Shown: piece after piece, positions 5,206 through 6,957 of the stretch
Position numbering within the stretch: position 1 is the stretch's first letter
Layout of the letters: the number at the start of each line of letters is the position of its first letter
Assembly: GCA_030544165.1 (NCBI GenBank)
Contig: JAUNRP010000108.1
Location: 1 to 6,957 of the forward strand
Source of the DNA: a bacterium
GTDB taxonomy: Bacteria; Actinomycetota; Actinomycetes; Actinomycetales; Actinomycetaceae
DNA: 6,957 nucleotides
Direction: 5' to 3'
Notes under the pieces: generated by a model
Databases searched by the model: none
Told to the model about the DNA's origin: nothing
Seen by the model: the letters and a program-made list of their open reading frames with translations, nothing else
Program-made: the position numbers and the translations under genes

Positions 5206-6369
5206 ATGGCGGAGAAGGTGCGGCTCGGGATCATCGGGCTGGGTGCGCAGGGCGGTTTCTATTTGGGCCTGATCGAGGGCGGCAAGGTGCCGAACATGGA
5301 GATCACCGCGATCTGCGACATCGATGAGTCCAAGCGGGCGAAGGCCGAGGAGATCGGGGTGCCGTTCTACACGGACTACATCGAGCTGCTCGAGTCCGGG
5401 AACGTGGACGCCGTGGTCACCACGGTGCCGCACTACCTCCACCCGGAGATGGGCATCGAGGCCCTGAAGCGGGACATCCACGCGCTGATCGAGAAGCCGG
5501 CAGGCGTGTACACCAAGCAGGCGGAGGAGCTGTTCGATTTTGCGGACACCAAGCCGGAGCTGAAGTTCGGGGTGTTCTTCAACCAGCGCACCAACCCGCT
5601 GTACATCGATCTGAAGGCGTTGATCGATTCCGGGGAGCTCGGGAACCTGCGCCACACGAGCTGGATCATCACCAACTGGTGGCGGCCGCAGGGCTACTAC
5701 GACCAGTCCGAGTGGCGGGCCACGTGGGGCGGCGAGGGCGGCGGCGTGCTGGTGAACCAGGCACCCCACCAGCTCGACCTGTGGCAGTGGATGTGCGGCG
5801 TGCCGGTCTCCTGCTACGCGCACCTCGCGTTCGGGTTCAAGCGAGACCTGGTGGTGGAGGACGAGGTCAACGCGATCGTGGACTTCGGGGAGGGCCGGAG
5901 TGGCCACTTCATGACCTGCACCAACGACCTGGTGGGCACCGATCGCCTGGAGATTCTGTTCGATCGCGGCAAGATCGTGGTGGATGACTCTCGCAAGGTG
6001 ACCATCACGCGGCTCACCAAGGACGAGCAGGAGCTCTCCAAGGGGATGGACATGGAGGACGTGCGCCGCGTGTTCATGGGCGAGGTGGACATGGCCACCT
6101 ACATGAACACGGAGGTCAAGGAGTACGAGTTCGTGATGGGCCAGCAGCACTCGGACATCCTTCGCAATTTTGCTGCGGCGGTGCTGGACGGGGAGGAACT
6201 GGTGGCCAAGGGCCGCGACGGCATTCACGGCGTGCGGCTCGCGAACGCGATGCAGCTCTCTGCGTGGACCGGCCAGCCGGTGGATATGACGGACTTCCCG
6301 GCGGACCAGTACCTGGCCGAGCTGAACAAGCGGATCGAGGACGAGGGCAAGTTCGAGACGCGGTCGTGA
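5206..6369 (+). CDS. Gfo/Idh/MocA family NAD(P)-dependent oxidoreductase (second)
   Basis: This 387-residue protein is a second member of the same family as its upstream neighbour but clearly diverged. The Rossmann motif GIIGLGAQG is at residues 8-16, the second-strand acidic residues are in AICDID (35-40), EKP is at 96-98 and the catalytic-region motif NQAPHQLDL at 184-192. The best-matching segment between the two paralogs is a GYY..W...W...GGG.L.NQA.H..DL pattern (163-192 here), at the substrate side. The C-terminal part is longer than in the first paralog and contains an acidic, Met-rich stretch at about 286-312. The ATG is set by the purine-rich GAGGAGAAAGAGG just upstream (5191-5203); an in-frame ATG at 5146 lies inside the upstream gene. 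The gap is 28 nt. Two non-identical dehydrogenases side by side suggest oxidation of different hydroxyls, different substrates, or an oxidise/re-reduce pair; the sequence does not decide. Confidence 0.9.
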   Translation: MAEKVRLGIIGLGAQGGFYLGLIEGGKVPNMEITAICDIDESKRAKAEEIGVPFYTDYIELLESGNVDAVVTTVPHYLHPEMGIEALKRDIHALIEKPAGVYTKQAEELFDFADTKPELKFGVFFNQRTNPLYIDLKALIDSGELGNLRHTSWIITNWWRPQGYYDQSEWRATWGGEGGGVLVNQAPHQLDLWQWMCGVPVSCYAHLAFGFKRDLVVEDEVNAIVDFGEGRSGHFMTCTNDLVGTDRLEILFDRGKIVVDDSRKVTITRLTKDEQELSKGMDMEDVRRVFMGEVDMATYMNTEVKEYEFVMGQQHSDILRNFAAAVLDGEELVAKGRDGIHGVRLANAMQLSAWTGQPVDMTDFPADQYLAELNKRIEDEGKFETRS

Positions 6370-6412
6370 GCTGGGCAGAGCTGGCCTGAGTACGGACCTG
6401 AGAGGAGAGACG

Positions 6413-6957
6413 ATGAACCTGGGCGTCCAGATGATGATGCTCCGCGAGCAGGTGGCGGAGCAGGGAATGTGGCCCGTGCTGCAGCGCGTGGCGGAGCTGG
6501 GATACGGCTGCGTGGAGGTTTCGCAGATCCCCATGAATGAGGAGAACACTGCCGCACTCGAGCGGGGTATTTCCGAGTTGGGTGTGGCGGTGGGCGCGCT
6601 GTCCGTTGCGCTCGCGCCCGGCCCCACCGCCACCGGTGACAACCTCGAGGAGCACTTCGAGAAGATCGTGGCCGACTGCCGGCGGCTCGGGGTCCGCTAC
6701 GTGAGGATCGGCATGATGCCGTTCACCGCGATGGTCTCCAAGGAGGCGTGTGAGGAGTGGGCGGCGGCGTGCGAGCCGCACGCCGCGAGGCTCGCCGAGG
6801 AGGGCATCACGCTCTGCTACCACAACCACCACGTGGACCTCGCGCAGTTCGATGGTGAGCGGTTGTTCGACATCGTCCGGCGCGTGGCGCCCTCGATGTT
6901 CTTCGAGGTGGACCTCCACTGGGTGCAGCGCGGCGGCATGGCGCCGCTGGACATGCT
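6413..6957 (+). CDS. Sugar phosphate isomerase/epimerase (second, 3'-truncated by window)
   Basis: The first 181 residues of a TIM-barrel sugar isomerase/epimerase are visible; no stop is reached before the window ends. The ATG follows GAGGAGAGA (6402-6410), 2 nt away at its nearest edge, with the GGAG core 6-7 nt off, after a 43-nt gap from the second dehydrogenase. Recognisable features are LGVQMMMLRE at the N-terminus, CVEVSQIP (33-40) on the second strand, a strand RYVRIGMM (95-102), CYHNHHVDL (135-143) and FFEVDLHWVQRGG (163-175), where Asp167 is the expected metal ligand. This is the YHNH-type subfamily common beside Gfo/Idh/MocA dehydrogenases, and differs from the operon's first TIM-barrel enzyme, which has Glu142 where this one has Asn138. 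The later metal ligands and the C-terminus are outside the window. It may act as keto-sugar epimerase, isomerase or lyase; the exact reaction is unknown. Confidence 0.85.
   Translation, partial: MNLGVQMMMLREQVAEQGMWPVLQRVAELGYGCVEVSQIPMNEENTAALERGISELGVAVGALSVALAPGPTATGDNLEEHFEKIVADCRRLGVRYVRIGMMPFTAMVSKEACEEWAAACEPHAARLAEEGITLCYHNHHVDLAQFDGERLFDIVRRVAPSMFFEVDLHWVQRGGMAPLDM

Noticed and set aside
5182..6642. 486-codon minus-strand open frame opposite the second dehydrogenase
   Set aside because: The sense strand encodes a clear Gfo/Idh/MocA protein with all key motifs; the antisense product is Leu/Arg/His-rich and has no recognisable family.

Overview
The window is high-GC DNA with strongly G/C-biased third codon positions, dense packing, one GTG start and two TAnnnT hexamers placed 6-7 nt before start codons in the manner of leaderless genes. 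This points to an actinobacterium, perhaps Micrococcales; the genus cannot be read from the sequence.

Left part (1-3250) is a patchwork of chromosomal genes separated by repeats. A DUF2254-family membrane protein (minus, 180-1532) and a TauE/SafE (TSUP) family transporter (plus, 1690-2433) diverge from a 157-nt intergenic region, each with a leaderless-type promoter hexamer. Next comes a small minus-strand protein of unknown function (2599-3072). Three intergenic stretches (1-42, 2548-2594, 3118-3152) hold copies of one 21-bp repeat with core CTGRCGCACCCTCACG. A 95-bp inverted repeat with 25-bp arms (78-172) lies just downstream of the DUF2254 stop codon and shares sequence with that repeat. 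These look like traces of mobile DNA or an intergenic repeat family; no transposase gene is present.

Right part (3250-6957, running off the end) is a plus-strand operon of alternating families: TIM-barrel sugar phosphate isomerase/epimerase, Gfo/Idh/MocA NAD(P)-dependent oxidoreductase, a second Gfo/Idh/MocA oxidoreductase, and a second, different TIM-barrel isomerase/epimerase (truncated by the window). Junctions are a 1-nt overlap, 28 nt and 43 nt, so co-transcription is very likely. This gene set suggests oxidation of a sugar, glycoside or polyol to a keto intermediate, isomerisation or elimination by the TIM-barrel enzymes, and possibly re-reduction by the second dehydrogenase. Comparable logic is known for the E. 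coli YcjQRS cluster and for 3-keto-glycoside pathways. The substrate cannot be determined here, and no transporter, regulator or kinase for the operon lies inside the window.
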